Source: Bog-159 sp049511415 (GTDB taxonomy: Bacteria > Acidobacteriota > Terriglobia > Bryobacterales > Bryobacteraceae). Taken from it: 64,000 bases of DNA. Location of the stretch: the NCBI GenBank assembly GCA_049511415.1, contig JBEKYC010000022.1, positions 62,001 to 126,000 of the forward strand, given 5' to 3'. Shown here one piece after another: positions 62,912 to 64,000 of the stretch. Within the stretch, counting starts at the first letter, position 1, and every line of letters begins with the position of its first letter. The position numbers were made by a program, and so were the translations under genes. The notes beneath the pieces were generated by a model. That model saw only the letters and a list, made by a program, of their open reading frames with translations. It made no database searches and was not told the DNA's origin.

Positions 62912-64000
62912 ATGGTGCACTTGGCCGAAGCTGGAGAACAGGTGGGCGCGTCGCGGCGGCGGGTGATCGAGACCTTGGAACATCGCCGGCCCGACCGTAT
63001 CCCGATCGATTTCGGCGGCACTGCGGTGACCGGAGTCCACGCCAGTTGCGTGGCGGCGTTGCGGGATTACTACGGACTCGCAAAATCCCCCGTCAAGGTG
63101 CATGAGCCGTATCAGATGCTGGGGCTGATCGATGAGGATCTGAAACAGGCCATGGGGATCGACGTGGAAGGCGTCTTTCCGCGGCAGACCATGTTCGGCT
63201 TTCCGATCGAGAATTGGAAGCCATGGAACTTCAATGGGATGGAAGTGCTGGTGCCGGAGAAGTTCAACACGCGGATCGACGATAATGGCGACACGCTCAT
63301 TTACCCGGAAGGCGACCTGGATGCGCCGCCCAGCGCGCGGATGCCAAAGGATTTTCACTTTTTCGACGCGATCATCCGTCAGAATCACTTTGACGGGGAC
63401 CACCTCAACCCCGAAGATAACGTGGAGGAATTCAAGCCGTTGACGGAAGGCGACTTGGCGGCGATTGAGGAGGACGTGCGCCAGGCGGCCGGAAAGGGAC
63501 GCGCGGTGATCGCCAATTTCGGCGGCACGGCGTTCGGCGATATCGCCCTGGTGCCCGCTCCGTTTCTGAAAGATCCGCGCGGCATTCGCGACATTACCGA
63601 ATGGTACATTTCGACGCGCAGCCGGCGCGAATATATTCATGAGGTGTTTTCGAAACAGTGCGAGATCGCGCTGGCCAACCTGGCGCGCATTCACGCACGC
63701 GTCGGAAACATGGTGGACGCGGTGTTCGTTTGTGGCACGGACTTCGGCACGCAGACTTCGTCGTTCTGCTCCGTGCCGGTTTTTCGCGAGCTTTGGCTGC
63801 CATACTATGCGCGCGTATGCGGATGGATGCACGGCCACACCACCTGGAAATGTTTTAAGCATTCCTGCGGGTCGGTAGCGCGATTCTATCCATCTCTCAT
63901 CGAGGCGGGGTTCGACATCGTCAATCCGGTGCAGTGTTCCGCGGCGGGAATGGAGCCGGAAGGGCTTAAGGCGAAGTACGGGGAGCAACTGGTTTTCTGG
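62912..64000 (+). CDS. Uroporphyrinogen decarboxylase family protein, 3' end outside window
   Basis: The frame opens at ATG 62912 (GGGAGG two bases upstream, or GTG 62915) and stays open to the last base (363 codons seen). Residues read RRRVIETLEHRRPDRIPIDFGGTAVTG, typical of the URO-D fold, and later GNMVDAVFVCGTDFGTQTSSF, KCFKHSCGSVARFYPSLIEAGFDIVNPVQ. The last motif is usual for the MtaA/CmuA-like methyltransferase branch, not for haem synthesis. It may act on methylated aromatic or corrinoid-bound methyl groups. The stop lies beyond the window. Confidence 0.82.
   Translation, partial: MVHLAEAGEQVGASRRRVIETLEHRRPDRIPIDFGGTAVTGVHASCVAALRDYYGLAKSPVKVHEPYQMLGLIDEDLKQAMGIDVEGVFPRQTMFGFPIENWKPWNFNGMEVLVPEKFNTRIDDNGDTLIYPEGDLDAPPSARMPKDFHFFDAIIRQNHFDGDHLNPEDNVEEFKPLTEGDLAAIEEDVRQAAGKGRAVIANFGGTAFGDIALVPAPFLKDPRGIRDITEWYISTRSRREYIHEVFSKQCEIALANLARIHARVGNMVDAVFVCGTDFGTQTSSFCSVPVFRELWLPYYARVCGWMHGHTTWKCFKHSCGSVARFYPSLIEAGFDIVNPVQCSAAGMEPEGLKAKYGEQLVFW

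Overview
The window reads as a GC-rich chromosomal segment of an acidobacterium, most likely a Bryobacterales/Solibacter-type soil organism. This is inferred from gene content, not from a marker phylogeny. The supporting signs are a CarboxypepD_reg TonB-dependent receptor, an ADOP-type ABC permease of about 810 residues, winged-helix/TolB-propeller regulators, VWFA-related proteins, GloVer tandem-repeat proteins and many tandem gene duplicates. I see no prophage, insertion sequence, CRISPR array or rRNA.

Layout. 1-2.3 kb holds a three-gene membrane/DUF4097 cluster. 2.3-4.3 kb has a zinc-ribbon protein and a P5C dehydrogenase. 4.3-11 kb is a patchy accessory stretch: a hypothetical protein whose 3' end runs into a decapitated VWFA-family gene, a large TonB-dependent receptor, a kelch protein with no good start, and a collagen-like/propeller protein broken near its end. 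11-21.5 kb carries a winged-helix propeller regulator, lysC-cmk-lipoprotein, a zincin, an ADOP permease, a HEAT protein, an adenosine-specific kinase and a DHDPS-family protein. 21.5-25.7 kb is an island of two GloVer paralogues and a LuxR-type regulator. 25.8-29.6 kb is an ABC exporter operon, a degenerate histidine-kinase fragment and tsaD. 29.6-31.75 kb is the highlight, described below. 31.8-38.1 kb holds a secreted phosphoesterase, a propeller protein and an S55-type peptidase. 38.2-38.9 kb is a toxin-antitoxin-like cassette, with a broken toxin, between two copies of the psd 5' end. 38.9-43.4 kb is the housekeeping run psd-pssA-asd-like-lptE-holA facing rpsT. 43.4-53 kb contains a threonine/serine dehydratase, two CarboxypepD_reg proteins, a secreted protein and two tandem arylsulfotransferases. 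53-54.6 kb is tatA/B-tatC. 54.6-64 kb has a methyltransferase, tRNA-Ala, a SEC-C protein, two MacB-like permeases, a DsbD-N/TlpA pair, a zincin, a cold-shock protein, a frameshifted VWFA gene and a uroporphyrinogen-decarboxylase-family protein cut by the window end.

Main result. At 29633-31753 a secreted protein of about 700 residues ends in a TlpA/thioredoxin-like domain whose redox motif is encoded as Trp-Ala-Ser-Trp-(TGA)-His-Phe-Cys. The frame continues without interruption to a natural C-terminus. An extended hairpin starts two bases after the TGA, with a 7-bp outer helix, a 6-bp inner helix and an AGUUG loop. That is the arrangement of a bacterial SECIS, so I call a selenocysteine (UxxC) selenoprotein. 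A second TlpA-like protein in the window (59499-60092) has ordinary CGPC.

Several accessory genes carry single-base lesions: the toxin near 38698, the collagen/propeller gene at 9776-9779 and the VWFA gene near 62180. They are either genuine decay or assembly errors in short runs, and read mapping should settle this.
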